From contig NZ_CP097269.1 of the NCBI RefSeq assembly GCF_028473645.1, positions 4,296,001 to 4,360,000 on the forward strand: a stretch of 64,000 nucleotides of DNA, read 5' to 3'. Position numbers and translations under genes: made by a program. Source of the DNA: Acidovorax sp. GBBC 1281 (lineage in GTDB: Bacteria > Pseudomonadota > Gammaproteobacteria > Burkholderiales > Burkholderiaceae_C). Shown piece by piece: positions 1-9,075 of the stretch (position 1 is the stretch's first letter; every line of letters starts with the position of its first letter). The notes below the pieces were generated by a model. The model was not told the origin of the DNA, did not search any database, and saw only the letters and a list, made by a program, of their open reading frames with translations.

Positions 1-86
1 ATCGCAGACAGGCCGTTGAAGCCCTTCCTCATGTCGGTGTGGCCGGCAACGATCCAGACGCGGGTGCTCGTGGGAAGGCCGATCAC
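1..86 (-). CDS. tnpB: IS66 TnpB, N-terminal fragment (window edge)
   Basis: These are the first codons of the IS66 accessory protein TnpB, beginning at a GTG that overlaps the tnpA stop. The visible residues (TRVWIVAGHTDMRKGFNGL) are the diagnostic start of this family. The rest lies outside the window. TnpB is needed for IS66 transposition; its biochemical role is not well defined. Confidence 0.85.
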   Translation of the reverse strand, partial: MIGLPTSTRVWIVAGHTDMRKGFNGLSA

Positions 87-484
87 GCCAGCGCCTTGAG
101 CGTCTGCAGGACATGGCGCACGCTGGCTTCGTCGACTGCACCGCGCAATCGCACCCTCGCCCCGCCGACATCGATCTCGATGGTCCCGCCAGGCTGACGA
201 GGCGCCGCCGCCGTGGGTGAAGGGCATGGCGCAACCGGAGCAGCTTCGATGGTGACGGGCAGCAACATCGGCGAGGGCTGCGGCGGCGCTGGCGTCTGGG
301 GCTGCTCTTGCGTGCTCAGGTGCATCCGGCGCCATGCGAACAGCAGGTTCGAGTTGATGCCGGCCTGCAGCGCGACGGCGGCCACTGACGCGCCGGGCAC
401 CAGGCTTCGTGCGACCAGCTCGCGCTTGAACATCGGGCTGTGCTCGCGCCGACGGCGCTTGCTCGGGGTGTCTTGATCGTTCAT
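83..484 (-). CDS. tnpA: IS66 family accessory protein TnpA
   Basis: A 133-residue protein identical to the TnpA of the second IS66 copy at 14768. The N-terminal half holds a helix-turn-helix like other IS66/IS3 OrfA-type proteins (around residues 15-50: FKRELVARSL, then VAAVALQAGINSNLLFAWRR). A Pro/Ala/Gln-rich linker follows, then a short conserved C-terminus. It probably binds the IS ends. The stop overlaps the tnpB start (GTGA), indicating translational coupling. Confidence 0.9.
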   Translation of the reverse strand: MNDQDTPSKRRRREHSPMFKRELVARSLVPGASVAAVALQAGINSNLLFAWRRMHLSTQEQPQTPAPPQPSPMLLPVTIEAAPVAPCPSPTAAAPRQPGGTIEIDVGGARVRLRGAVDEASVRHVLQTLKALA

Positions 485-590
485 TGATGTGCATTAGCGG
501 TTCTTCATGCACACCATCGCAGCGTACATGGACCACCGATCCTGCACATCAGCCCTCAGCAAAAACAGAGGGTACTGAGAAGACGCTTAC

Positions 591-851
591 CTACCAACCT
601 GCATGGCTTTGTTATCAAGCTACGGTCGATGCTGGATCAACGCCAAGCGCAATTGCCCAGCTTTGACGTGCCGCATAGACTTACCGGCAAATGGGTTCGC
701 AAACGCCCTCTGCAGAACACCGATCTTGGGGTGGCCTGAAAGGCGCCAGCCCAGGTTCGCTGAACAACCTACCGCTGACGCCACCGGCGGCTCTGAGCAG
801 CAGCTCTGACTTGGCCAGCCTGCTCGCGCTACAAAGCCGCCCCCACGCCAG
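591..851. other. Gap between IS66 end and SDR gene
   Basis: No gene is supported here. Short open frames exist on both strands but look like chance reading in GC-rich DNA. The stretch lies between the inner IS66 inverted repeat and the stop codon of the SDR gene and is probably a remnant of the sequence the IS entered. Confidence 0.5.
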
Positions 852-1679
852 TCAAGCAGGCGCCAGCTCTCCATACCAGTGTGACGCCGTCACGCCACCG
901 TCCATGAGGAAGTCGCTGCCGGTAATGAAGCTGCCATCTGGGCCCATCAGCAATGCCGCGACATTTGCCACTTCATCGGGCGTTCCAGCGCGTCCCACGG
1001 GGCAAAGATCAATCATTCGCTTGTACCCCGCGCCGCGAGGTCCGGACAACTCATCGTTGGCGAGAGGTGTAATGACAATGCCAGGGCTGATCGTGTTGAC
1101 TCGCGCGCCATGCTTGCCCCACAGGACCGATTGAGCCATTACCCGGAGCGCGTTAGCTCGTTTTGAGATTTGATACGCGAACAACGGGTCTGTCACGCGG
1201 TCCGGTTGAAGCATGGGCAGAGAAAGCAGTTCTTCAGTTGGCGTCATGGCGAGAGCCTTGTTCTCCTCCACGGAAAGTCCGGGCAGACGATGACCCGACT
1301 GCGATGCGATCACCACGCCTGCGCCACCTGGGGCGATCACACTGCCGAACTCTTCAAGTACAACGGCAGTGCCGTAGAGGTCGACTTTCAAGATGGTGGC
1401 TGGGGACGCCTGTGAAGGCGAAACGCCCGCCGCGTGAACCAGTCCAGTCACGGCCCCCAATCCTGTGGCCATTTCCACCAACTCATGCACTGACTCGCGA
1501 GAGGCTACGTCCACCACGGTAGCGCTTACCCGGTACCCTGCATCCGTGAGGGTCTGAGCTGCAGCTGCGGCATGCTCTTCGCGCAGGTCTGCAACCAGCA
1601 CATGCTTACCTACGCCAACACGGCGCGCAATCGCTTGGCCAATGGATCCCGGACCGATGACGACGACAACATCCTTCAT
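852..1679 (-). CDS. SDR family NAD(P)-dependent oxidoreductase
   Basis: Predicted 275-residue classical short-chain dehydrogenase/reductase. The dinucleotide loop is near residues 9-15 (GPGSIGQ), the catalytic serine lies in ASQSGH (about 126-128), and the Tyr/Lys pair is Y169 and K173 in AYQISK. A PG motif follows near the conserved substrate loop (NTISPGIVITPL), and the C-terminus GSDFLMDGG is typical. I chose the ATG at 1679 because GGAG lies just upstream and the Rossmann fold begins at residue 4; a longer frame upstream adds an unlikely Cys/Arg-rich leader. The substrate is unknown. It lies downstream of the LysR gene on the same strand, with a strong palindrome between them. Confidence 0.85.
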   Translation of the reverse strand: MKDVVVVIGPGSIGQAIARRVGVGKHVLVADLREEHAAAAAQTLTDAGYRVSATVVDVASRESVHELVEMATGLGAVTGLVHAAGVSPSQASPATILKVDLYGTAVVLEEFGSVIAPGGAGVVIASQSGHRLPGLSVEENKALAMTPTEELLSLPMLQPDRVTDPLFAYQISKRANALRVMAQSVLWGKHGARVNTISPGIVITPLANDELSGPRGAGYKRMIDLCPVGRAGTPDEVANVAALLMGPDGSFITGSDFLMDGGVTASHWYGELAPA

Positions 1680-1826
1680 TGCAATTCTCCAGAAAAAAAT
1701 ATAGACAAGGGCAGACTCATGCCCTGCGCAATAACCAGAGCACGTGAGAGCGCGCAAGGCGCTCCAGCGTGGACCGGGCGATGTGTCCAATGTAGGTCGC
1801 TTGGAGAGCCGGGGCTAGTCGTGCAA

Positions 1827-1847
1827 CAGTTGATGGATCATCAACTG
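1827..1847. promoter_or_regulatory. Perfect palindrome upstream of the SDR gene (candidate operator)
   Basis: Two 9-base arms, CAGTTGATG and CATCAACTG, are separated by GAT. It sits about 150 bp upstream of the SDR start and 100 bp after the LysR stop. The TTGAT/ATCAA half-sites recur around the LysR/alcohol-dehydrogenase intergenic region, so it may be the binding site of that LysR protein. The spacing (5 bases between half-sites) does not fit an FNR box. Confidence 0.45.
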
Positions 1848-1945
1848 CAGCTTGATGACGACAGCGCGCATACAGGCCCTTCAGGGCCGGGTTCCCGACC
1901 TTACGAGCGACTCTGACTACGGATGATTTCCCATTTTTGGGTGCG

Positions 1946-2920
1946 TCACTTGGCTCGCATCACCTTGCGTCGACCCTTTGCCTCGGCGGCAGCCAACTCT
2001 TTGGAGCTCAACTCGTACACCGCGGTGTCAGTCAGTTGCTCGATGGCCAAGTCGATGAACGAACGCACACGGACTGGCTGCGACGTGCGGCTGCCGTAGT
2101 AGATATGCACGCCCATGTGGTCCGTGGCGTGAGCGGTCAGCAATGGAACCAGTCGACCGGCGCGGATATGCGCTGCAGCGGATAGGTTTGACAGCGATCC
2201 GATCACGCGCCCGGATAGCACGGCTTCGGCTTCCAATTCGGTATCGTTGGTAGAGATCGCGGGTGGAAGATCCAAGCTCACGACCTCCTTGTCGACCTTG
2301 AAAAACCAAGGGTAGACACGCCCGGTTACTGGGTGGCGGAACATGCTGCACCGGTGCGACGCCAGTTCATCGAGCGAATCGGGAGCACCGTGTGCCGCGA
2401 TGTACGACGGCGCTGCGCAAACGATGAGCTGCACGGTGAAGAGTCGCCGTGCGATGAGCCCATCCTCCGGCGGCGACCCGATCCTGAAGCCCACGTCAGC
2501 CCGGTCCTGGACCCAGTTGCCGATGCGATCGTCCAGATGAACATCAGGCTGCACGTCAGGGTGCTGCTGGCAGAAATTGTCGATGACTGGCCAGAGGATT
2601 GGCAAGAACGACGACTTGGGGGCAATGATGCGCAGCGGACCCGCAACTTCATCCTTCGAGGCGCGAACGCGCTGGGTCGCTCTCTCAAGTGCGGCCAGCG
2701 CGGGCTGCGTCGCCTCCAGGAACTGGCGACCCTCGTCAGTAAGAGCGATGTCGCGTGTCGTTCGGTGCAAGAGCCTCACGCCCAGATGCTGCTCCAGCTG
2801 AGCCAGCTGCTGACTCGCGGCCTGAGGGCTCACGCCCTGTGCCTTCGCTGCACGCCTCAGGCTGCCGAATTCCACGGCCTTGGCAAACATTTCAATCGCG
2901 CGTAGCTCGTTTATGGGCAT
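1946..2920 (-). CDS. LysR family transcriptional regulator
   Basis: A 324-residue LysR regulator. The N-terminal winged helix (about residues 4-62) has the usual form: AIEMFAKAVEFGSLRRAAKA, then SPQAASQQLAQLEQHLGVRLLHRTTR. A periplasmic-binding-like effector domain starts near residue 95 (GPLRIIAPKS). It is transcribed away from the alcohol dehydrogenase operon at 3110 and towards the SDR gene at 1679, the usual layout for a LysR protein controlling both. The inducer cannot be deduced; the neighbours suggest an electrophile, aldehyde or quinone. The C-terminus is somewhat long and basic (EAKGRRKVMRAK). Confidence 0.9.
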   Translation of the reverse strand: MPINELRAIEMFAKAVEFGSLRRAAKAQGVSPQAASQQLAQLEQHLGVRLLHRTTRDIALTDEGRQFLEATQPALAALERATQRVRASKDEVAGPLRIIAPKSSFLPILWPVIDNFCQQHPDVQPDVHLDDRIGNWVQDRADVGFRIGSPPEDGLIARRLFTVQLIVCAAPSYIAAHGAPDSLDELASHRCSMFRHPVTGRVYPWFFKVDKEVVSLDLPPAISTNDTELEAEAVLSGRVIGSLSNLSAAAHIRAGRLVPLLTAHATDHMGVHIYYGSRTSQPVRVRSFIDLAIEQLTDTAVYELSSKELAAAEAKGRRKVMRAK

Positions 2921-2942
2921 GGGATAGCGGTCCTTTCTTCAC

Positions 2943-2999
2943 TGATTATCAATTGTTGGTTGCTACTCGTGCAAGGGTTAGGCCACTAGCTGATTGATA
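2943..2999. promoter_or_regulatory. Divergent promoter region with paired ATCAAT/ATTGAT sites
   Basis: The 190-bp gap between the LysR gene (start 2920) and the alcohol dehydrogenase operon holds a TGATTATCA palindrome (2943-2951) overlapping TATCAAT (2947-2953), with the inverted partner ATTGATA at 2993-2999. The half-sites resemble the palindrome at 1827. This is a plausible LysR operator pair. I cannot assign -35/-10 boxes confidently. Confidence 0.35.
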
Positions 3000-3109
3000 G
3001 GCAGAGACCTAAAGTTCGCTTGTCCCGCGCCGGCCTGCATTGCACTTGTGGCCAGGCGGTGGTCGCAAATTGCTACCGCAAGTGCGGCAAATCTCACAGA
3101 GCCCAGACC

Positions 3110-4177
3110 ATGAACACTTCAGTACGCGCCTTCGCAGCGCATTCCCCTAACGGCCGCCTTGGACTGTTCAACTTTGATCGCCGCAGTCCCCGCTCTGACG
3201 ACGTCACCATCGAGATCTTGTACTGTGGTGTATGCCACTCCGACGTGCACAACGTCCGAAACGACTGGGGTGGTGCAACCTATCCAATGGTGCCCGGCCA
3301 TGAGATTGTCGGCCGCGTGGTAGCCCTTGGCTCGGAGGTCACCCGATTCAAGGTCGGTGACCGCGTGGGCGTAGGCTGTCTGGTCGATTCTTGCCGGCAC
3401 TGCACTGCATGCGGCAAAGGCTGGGAGCAGTATTGCGAGAACGGTCGAGTCGACACTTACAACAGCGTGGACCGGCACGATGGCAAGCCTACACAGGGCG
3501 GCTACTCCGAACAGATCGTCGTCTCCGATGCCTTCGTACTCAAGGTGCCAGACAGTCTGGATTTGGCTGCTGCCGCGCCTCTGCTCTGTGCAGGCATCAC
3601 CACCTATTCACCACTGCGCCATTGGAACGTAGGCTCTGGCAGCAAGGTTGCTGTAGTCGGACTTGGGGGACTAGGCCACATGGCTCTGAAGCTGGCCCAA
3701 GCAATGGGCGCAGAGGTGACCTTATTCACGCGTTCTGCCGGCAAGGAGTCCGATGCCCGCCGTCTCGGTGCCAACCAAGTTGTGCTGTCAACTGACGCTG
3801 CTCAGATGGCCGCCGTAGCGGGACGTTTCGATCTCATCATCGACACCGTCCCTTACGTGCATGACGTGAACCCATATGTTCCGACGCTGGCCACGGGTGG
3901 TACGCTGACCCTGGTGGGCTACCTCGGCCCCCTGGAGCCTGCGTTGAACTCGGCCCCACTGGTGCTCAGCCGCAAGGCGGTCGCAGGTTCGCTGATCGGG
4001 GGCATAGCCGAAACCCAGGAAATGCTGGACTTCTGCGGCCAGCATGGCATCGTTTCTGACATCGAAACCATCGCCATCCAAGACATCAACGAGGCATACG
4101 AGCGCATGCTCTCAAGCGACGTGAAGTACCGCTTCGTCATCGACATGGCCTCGCTCAAGGCGAAGGTAAGCGAATGA
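3110..4177 (+). CDS. Zinc-dependent NAD(P) alcohol dehydrogenase (YahK/CAD type)
   Basis: A 355-residue medium-chain dehydrogenase of the cinnamyl-alcohol/YahK group, which reduces aldehydes with NADPH. Catalytic zinc ligands are visible: Cys in CGVCHSD (about residue 41) and His-Glu in GHEIVG (about 63). The structural zinc Cys cluster is SCRHCTACGKGWEQYC (about 93-108) and the dinucleotide loop is GLGGLGH (about 184). ATG 3110 is preferred over the upstream frame start because homologues begin close to this residue. Its stop overlaps the next start (ATGA). It is the first gene of the operon running to 13.9 kb and is divergent from the LysR gene. Confidence 0.9.
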   Translation: MNTSVRAFAAHSPNGRLGLFNFDRRSPRSDDVTIEILYCGVCHSDVHNVRNDWGGATYPMVPGHEIVGRVVALGSEVTRFKVGDRVGVGCLVDSCRHCTACGKGWEQYCENGRVDTYNSVDRHDGKPTQGGYSEQIVVSDAFVLKVPDSLDLAAAAPLLCAGITTYSPLRHWNVGSGSKVAVVGLGGLGHMALKLAQAMGAEVTLFTRSAGKESDARRLGANQVVLSTDAAQMAAVAGRFDLIIDTVPYVHDVNPYVPTLATGGTLTLVGYLGPLEPALNSAPLVLSRKAVAGSLIGGIAETQEMLDFCGQHGIVSDIETIAIQDINEAYERMLSSDVKYRFVIDMASLKAKVSE

Positions 4178-4962
4178 GGCGAACCCCGCTCCACATTCTG
4201 GTCATCGGTGCCAACGGCAGCATCGGCCGACTGGTGGTCGCACAGGCTCTGGAGCAGGGGCATGCTGTGCGGGCACTGGTTCGCGACCTAGGGCGAGCCG
4301 CCGATCTGCCCGCAGAGGCAGAGCGAGTCGTCGGTGATGTCACGAAGCCTGAAACTCTCGAAGCCGCTGTTGCGGGCACAGATGCGATTGTCTTTACCCA
4401 TGGCTCCACCAGCGGAAGCAAGGCAGGCTCAAGGCAAGTCGACTACGGAGGGGTGCGCAACGTGATGGCAGCGCTGGGTCGCCGGCAGGCTCGCGTTGCG
4501 CTGATGACAGCCATCGGGGTTACCAATAGGCAGGGAAGCTACAACCAGGCGACCGAAGCCCATGACTGGAAACGCCGCAGCGAGCGGCTCGTGCGCGCGA
4601 GCGGCCTGCCATATACCGTGGTGCGGCCAGGCTGGTTTGACTACAACGCCGCCGATCAGTTGCGGCTCACCCCGCTACAGGGCGACACCCGCCAAGCGGG
4701 CAACTCCAGTGACGGTGTTGTTTCGCGCTACCAGATCGCGCAAGTCCTGGTGTATTGCTTGACATCAGAGAGCGCATTGCACAAGACCTTCGAGCTGGTA
4801 GCTGAGCGAGGGTCTGCAACGGTCGACTTTGAGGCGATGTTCCGTTCTCTCAAAGCTGATTTGCCCGGCTCTATGGATGGGGTGCGAGATGCTCCGAACA
4901 TGCCAATGGCGCAGGAACCACCACATGTTCTTGACGACCTAGTTCACGCCAGCAGCCGATAG
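4174..4962 (+). CDS. NAD(P)H-binding SDR-like reductase (NmrA/YtfG type)
   Basis: A 262-residue atypical short-chain dehydrogenase with an N-terminal Rossmann loop GANGSIG (residues 11-17) and conserved YTVVRPGWF near the middle. This is the layout of the NAD(P)-binding family PF13460, which includes quinone reductases and sugar-nucleotide-like reductases. It lacks a clear YxxxK pair in the classical position. Translation is coupled to the upstream alcohol dehydrogenase by a 4-base overlap. The substrate is unknown. Confidence 0.8.
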   Translation: MRRTPLHILVIGANGSIGRLVVAQALEQGHAVRALVRDLGRAADLPAEAERVVGDVTKPETLEAAVAGTDAIVFTHGSTSGSKAGSRQVDYGGVRNVMAALGRRQARVALMTAIGVTNRQGSYNQATEAHDWKRRSERLVRASGLPYTVVRPGWFDYNAADQLRLTPLQGDTRQAGNSSDGVVSRYQIAQVLVYCLTSESALHKTFELVAERGSATVDFEAMFRSLKADLPGSMDGVRDAPNMPMAQEPPHVLDDLVHASSR

Positions 4963-5030
4963 CGCGTACGCGAAAGCGGCGTACTGCCAACGACCTCTTC
5001 CCCACCTATTCCCAACCTGAAGGATCTTCT

Positions 5031-5837
5031 ATGAAATTCATCGCCGCCGCTGCCGTAGCCCTCTCCCTCCTGGAGCCCATTGCCGCAGCTGAAAACGACT
5101 TGCAGATTCGGCGCGTTGGATCGCGTCCAGTGAATGCGGCTCCCGCCGAGAACTTCACGGGCACAGTGAAGGTCGAGATGCTTTACACGCCCGTAGGCGA
5201 AGAGCGAACCTCGGCAGGCAGCGTTAGCTTTTCCCCAGGAGCACGCACGGCCTGGCACTCACATCCATTGGGACAGACTCTTGTCGTCACCTCTGGGGTG
5301 GGGCGCGTGCAGCGCTGGGGTGGCTCAGTGGAAGAGATCCGGGTCGGCGACGTGGTTCACATTCCCGCCAACGTAAAGCACTGGCATGGCGCAGCCCCCG
5401 ACAGCGCGATGACTCACACAGCGATCACCGAAGTGCTGAACGGGAAATCGGCCGATTGGATGGAACAGGTTGCGGATGCACAGTACCTGGTTCCACCCGT
5501 GCCCGTGGCTGCTGTATTGCCACCTGCGCAGGGCCAGAAACTGTTCGGAGACATTGCACCCAAGTTTGCTCAGTTGACCGACGAAGTGCTGTTCGGCGAC
5601 GTGTGGGCTCGCCCGGGCCTGTCCCAACGGGACCGCAGCCTGATCACCGTAAGTGCCCTGATAGCGATGAACCGGCCCGACCAGTTGCGCGGGCACATGG
5701 CGCGGGCGCGGCAGAACGGCGTCTCCGATGCGGAGCTGATCGAAGCTACTACCCATCTGGCGTTTTATGCCGGCTGGCCCAGTGCAGTGACGGCGATAGG
5801 AGTTGCCCGCGAAGTCATGGACATTCCAAAGCCTTGA
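5031..5837 (+). CDS. Exported cupin / carboxymuconolactone-decarboxylase-like fusion
   Basis: A 268-residue two-domain protein. Residues 1-20 (MKFIAAAAVALSLLEPIAAA) form a Sec signal peptide, so it should act in the periplasm. Residues 45-125 are a cupin with metal-ligand-like histidines (AWHSHPLGQT and PANVKHWHG). Residues 165-265 are a CMD/AhpD-like domain (QRDRSLITVSALIA, LRGHMARARQNGVS, HLAFYAGWPSAV) without the CxxC of true AhpD peroxidase. Cupin-CMD fusions are common beside YahK-type dehydrogenases and flavodoxins, but their reaction is not firmly known. The gene sits 68 bp after the reductase and 46 bp before the RND permease. Confidence 0.85.
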   Translation: MKFIAAAAVALSLLEPIAAAENDLQIRRVGSRPVNAAPAENFTGTVKVEMLYTPVGEERTSAGSVSFSPGARTAWHSHPLGQTLVVTSGVGRVQRWGGSVEEIRVGDVVHIPANVKHWHGAAPDSAMTHTAITEVLNGKSADWMEQVADAQYLVPPVPVAAVLPPAQGQKLFGDIAPKFAQLTDEVLFGDVWARPGLSQRDRSLITVSALIAMNRPDQLRGHMARARQNGVSDAELIEATTHLAFYAGWPSAVTAIGVAREVMDIPKP

Positions 5838-5883
5838 TGCCCGCAGGCAAATCACATATGACCCACGCTCCTGAGGCCACTTC

Positions 5884-8800
5884 ATGCTGATCGGTGCCGT
5901 CCGCGTTGCCCTGCGACGTCCTTACACCTTCGTCGTGATGGCGTTGCTGCTGATGATCGTGGGCCCGCTGGTCGCGATGCGCACGCCCACCGACATTTTT
6001 CCAGAGATCCGCATCCCGGTGATCGCTGTGGCATGGCAGTACACGGGGCTGCCGCCGGACCAGATGGCAGGCCGCATCTCGTCGCCGTTTCAGCGCATCC
6101 TGACGACAGCGGTCAACGATATCGAGCACATGGAAGCCAGCACCTACGCAGGGGTTGGCATCGTCAAGATCTTCTTTCAGCCCGGCGTGAATGTGGCGAC
6201 TGCGAATGCGCAGGTCACCGCCGCGTCGCAGGTGGCCTTGCGCCAAATGCCGCCTGGGACACAACCCCCCGTGATCCTGAACTACAACGCTGCGACGGTT
6301 CCCATCCTGCAGGTGGCGCTTTCCGGTGAAGGGTTGTCTGAGCAACAGTTGTTCGACTTGGGCATGAACACGGTGCGTACACCGCTCGTCACTGTTCCTG
6401 GCGCGGCCATCCCTTTGCCATACGGCGGCAAGCAACGCCAAGTGCAGTTGGACCTCGATCCTGCCGCTCTGCAAGCGCGAGGGCTGTCCGCGCAAGACGT
6501 GGCTCTCGCACTGGCTGCGCACAATGTGCTGGTGCCCGTTGGCACACAGAAAATCGGGAGCCTCGAATACACGCTTCAGCTCAACAGCGCTCCCTCGGCC
6601 ATCGAAGAACTGGGGCGCATCCCCGTGAAAATTGTCAACGGCAGCACCATCCTGATGCGCGACGTGGCCCAGGTGCGTGACGGCAGTGCACCCCAGACCA
6701 ACATCGTGCACGTTGACGGCGGTCGCTCCGTGCTGATGTCAGTGCTCAAAAACGGTTCGGCCTCGACACTGGCCATCGTCGACGGTGTGCGTGCCAAGCT
6801 CGACGAGATGAGAGCGTCGCTGCCTGCCGAGCTGAAAGTACTCCCGATCAATGATCAGTCCCTCTTCGTGCGCGCGGCAGTGAAAGGCGTGGCGCTGGAA
6901 GGCGTGATCGCAGCAGTACTCACCAGCCTTATGATCTTGCTGTTCCTGGGAAGTTGGCGCCCCACGCTGATCATTGCAGTATCCATCCCCCTGTCCATCC
7001 TGGGTGCGCTGATCAGCCTGGCCGTTCTGGGTCAGACCTTGAACCTCATGACCCTGGGTGGCCTCGCACTGGCCATCGGCATTCTGGTGGACGATGCCAC
7101 CGTCACCATCGAGAACATCAACTGGCACCTGGAGCAGGGCAAAGATGTGGAGACGGCCATCCTCGACGGCGCGCACCAGATCGTCATGCCCGCATTCGTC
7201 TCGCTGCTGTGCATCTGTATCGTGCTCGTGCCCATGTTCTTCCTGGACGGCATCTCTCGCTTCCTCTTCGTCCCCATGGCGCTTTCCGTCATGCTGGCGA
7301 TGGTGTGCTCCTTCATCCTGTCGCGAACGCTGGTGCCAACGATGGCCAAGTACCTTCTGAAGGCACATAGCCATGCGCCTGCCTCCACGACCTCGCGCAA
7401 TCCGCTGGTGCGATTTCAGCGCCGCTTCGAAGCTGGCTTCGAACGCTTGCGCATGGGCTATCGCGGAGCGCTGCAGGGCGCGCTCGCGAGCAGCGGACGC
7501 TTCTTGATTGGCTTCATGCTGGTGGTTCTGGCCTCATTCGCGCTGCTGCCTTTTATCGGAAGCAACTTCTTTCCTTCCGTGGATTCAGGGCAGATCCTGA
7601 TGCATGCGCGTGTACCGGTGGGAACGCGTGTTGAGGAAACAGCCAGTCGCTTTGCCACCATTGAACGGGCAATACGCCGTGTCATTCCGGCTGAGGAGAT
7701 CGAAACTCTGGTGGACAACATCGGTCTGCCTCCAAGCAACATCAACCTCACCTACAACAACACGGGCGTTTCGGGATCGCACGATGGTGATTTTCAGATC
7801 GCCCTGCGCAAGGGCCACCAGCCGACGGCTGACTATGTGAAGAAGCTGCGTGAAACGCTGCCCCAGGATTTCCCCGACACGGCCTTCTGGTTCCCCCCTG
7901 CAGACATCGTCAGCCAAATCCTCAACTTCGGTGCGCCTGCTCCCATCGACATCCAGATACGAGGTCGCGACACCGAGGCCAACTTCGCATATGCGCAGCA
8001 ACTCACTGGACGCCTGCGTGGAATACCTGGGGTGGTAGATGTCCGCATCCAGCAATCGAACAAGGCTCCGGTGTTCAAGATCGACGTTGACCGCATGCAG
8101 GCACAGCAATTGGGCCTGAGCACACGGGACGTGACCAATAGCTTGGTCGTGAATCTTGCGGGCAGCAGCCAGGTGGCGCCCACCTTCTGGCTCAATCCTG
8201 CCAATGGTGTCAGCTATCCGATCGTGATGCAGACCCCTCAGCATGAACTCGATTCGCTGGCTTCGCTGGAAAACCTGCCGGTCGGCAATGGCGCGACTAC
8301 GGGGACGGCAACGCTGGGTGGAATTGCCAGTTTCGAACGCAGCTCCGGCAGTGCGCTTGTCAGCCAATATGACGTGCAGTCCATGGTCCAGATCCATGCG
8401 GCCGCCCAGGGCCGCGATCTTGGAGCGGTGGCCGCGGACGTTCGGAAGGTACTGGCGGATGCGGCTGCGGATGTCCCCAAGGGATCTGCGGTGCACCTGA
8501 TGGGCCAGGTGCAGACCATGGAACGTGCGTTCTCCGGCCTGTTCGTCGGGTTGATTGGGGCTGTGGTGCTCATTTACCTGCTGATCGTCGTCAACTTCCA
8601 GTCCTGGCGTGATCCGGCTGTGATCATCTCGGCGCTGCCTGCGGCGCTGGCCGGCATTGTCTGGATGCTGTTCGTGACGCAGACCACGCTCTCGGTCCCC
8701 GCGCTTACCGGCGCCATCATGTGCATGGGCGTGGCAACCGCCAACAGCGTGCTCGTCATCAGCTTCGCCCGCGAACGCCTGGCAGAACTAGGCGATGCCC

Positions 8801-9075
8801 AAGCCGCCGCGCTAGAGGCCGGGTTCGTACGCTTTCGTCCGGTACTGATGACGGCATTGGCCATGGTGATTGGCATGCTGCCGATGGCTCTGGGCGTGGG
8901 GGAAGGCGGCGAGCAGAACGCGCCGCTCGGCCGTGCCGTCATTGGGGGACTGATCACTGCGACCATCGCGACCCTGGTCTTCGTCCCTGTTCTGTTCAGC
9001 CTGGCCCATCGGCGCGATGGCCGCACAGTTCCCGCCTCAGCCCCCCAATCCAACGCAGTGAGCTCCCATGCCTGA
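5884..9075 (+). CDS. RND efflux transporter permease subunit
   Basis: A 1063-residue inner-membrane RND pump of full length, with the usual two-fold repeat: one TM helix, a large periplasmic loop, then five or six TM helices, repeated. The proton-relay acidic pair is visible in TM4 (GILVDDATVTIEN, about residues 399-411), and the second half has the matching TM block (ALTGAIMCMGVATANSVLVI). It would extrude substrates with the adaptor encoded next (8-bp overlap at 9068). Permease-before-adaptor order and lack of a close match to named pumps prevent a substrate call; the operon suggests toxic organic compounds. Confidence 0.93.
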   Translation: MLIGAVRVALRRPYTFVVMALLLMIVGPLVAMRTPTDIFPEIRIPVIAVAWQYTGLPPDQMAGRISSPFQRILTTAVNDIEHMEASTYAGVGIVKIFFQPGVNVATANAQVTAASQVALRQMPPGTQPPVILNYNAATVPILQVALSGEGLSEQQLFDLGMNTVRTPLVTVPGAAIPLPYGGKQRQVQLDLDPAALQARGLSAQDVALALAAHNVLVPVGTQKIGSLEYTLQLNSAPSAIEELGRIPVKIVNGSTILMRDVAQVRDGSAPQTNIVHVDGGRSVLMSVLKNGSASTLAIVDGVRAKLDEMRASLPAELKVLPINDQSLFVRAAVKGVALEGVIAAVLTSLMILLFLGSWRPTLIIAVSIPLSILGALISLAVLGQTLNLMTLGGLALAIGILVDDATVTIENINWHLEQGKDVETAILDGAHQIVMPAFVSLLCICIVLVPMFFLDGISRFLFVPMALSVMLAMVCSFILSRTLVPTMAKYLLKAHSHAPASTTSRNPLVRFQRRFEAGFERLRMGYRGALQGALASSGRFLIGFMLVVLASFALLPFIGSNFFPSVDSGQILMHARVPVGTRVEETASRFATIERAIRRVIPAEEIETLVDNIGLPPSNINLTYNNTGVSGSHDGDFQIALRKGHQPTADYVKKLRETLPQDFPDTAFWFPPADIVSQILNFGAPAPIDIQIRGRDTEANFAYAQQLTGRLRGIPGVVDVRIQQSNKAPVFKIDVDRMQAQQLGLSTRDVTNSLVVNLAGSSQVAPTFWLNPANGVSYPIVMQTPQHELDSLASLENLPVGNGATTGTATLGGIASFERSSGSALVSQYDVQSMVQIHAAAQGRDLGAVAADVRKVLADAAADVPKGSAVHLMGQVQTMERAFSGLFVGLIGAVVLIYLLIVVNFQSWRDPAVIISALPAALAGIVWMLFVTQTTLSVPALTGAIMCMGVATANSVLVISFARERLAELGDAQAAALEAGFVRFRPVLMTALAMVIGMLPMALGVGEGGEQNAPLGRAVIGGLITATIATLVFVPVLFSLAHRRDGRTVPASAPQSNAVSSHA

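Larger units (their letters stand above)
1..590 (-). mobile_element. IS66-family element, copy 1 (left end, cut by window edge)
   Basis: This stretch is the reverse complement of the first 590 bases of the complete IS66 element at 14662-17949, with no difference seen in the parts compared. Its terminal inverted repeat ends at 590 (inward sequence GTAAGCGTCTTCTCAG). It carries tnpA and the start of tnpB. With copy 2 it encloses 591-14661 in inverted orientation, so the two could act as a composite transposon. The flanking octamer (591-598) does not match either flank of copy 2. Confidence 0.9.

Noticed and set aside
1827..1847. FNR box TTGAT/ATCAA before the SDR gene
   Set aside because: The half-sites are separated by 5 bases, not 4, and the longer perfect palindrome fits another regulator better.
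5031..5837. AhpD-type alkylhydroperoxidase
   Set aside because: The CMD-like domain lacks the CxxC catalytic pair.
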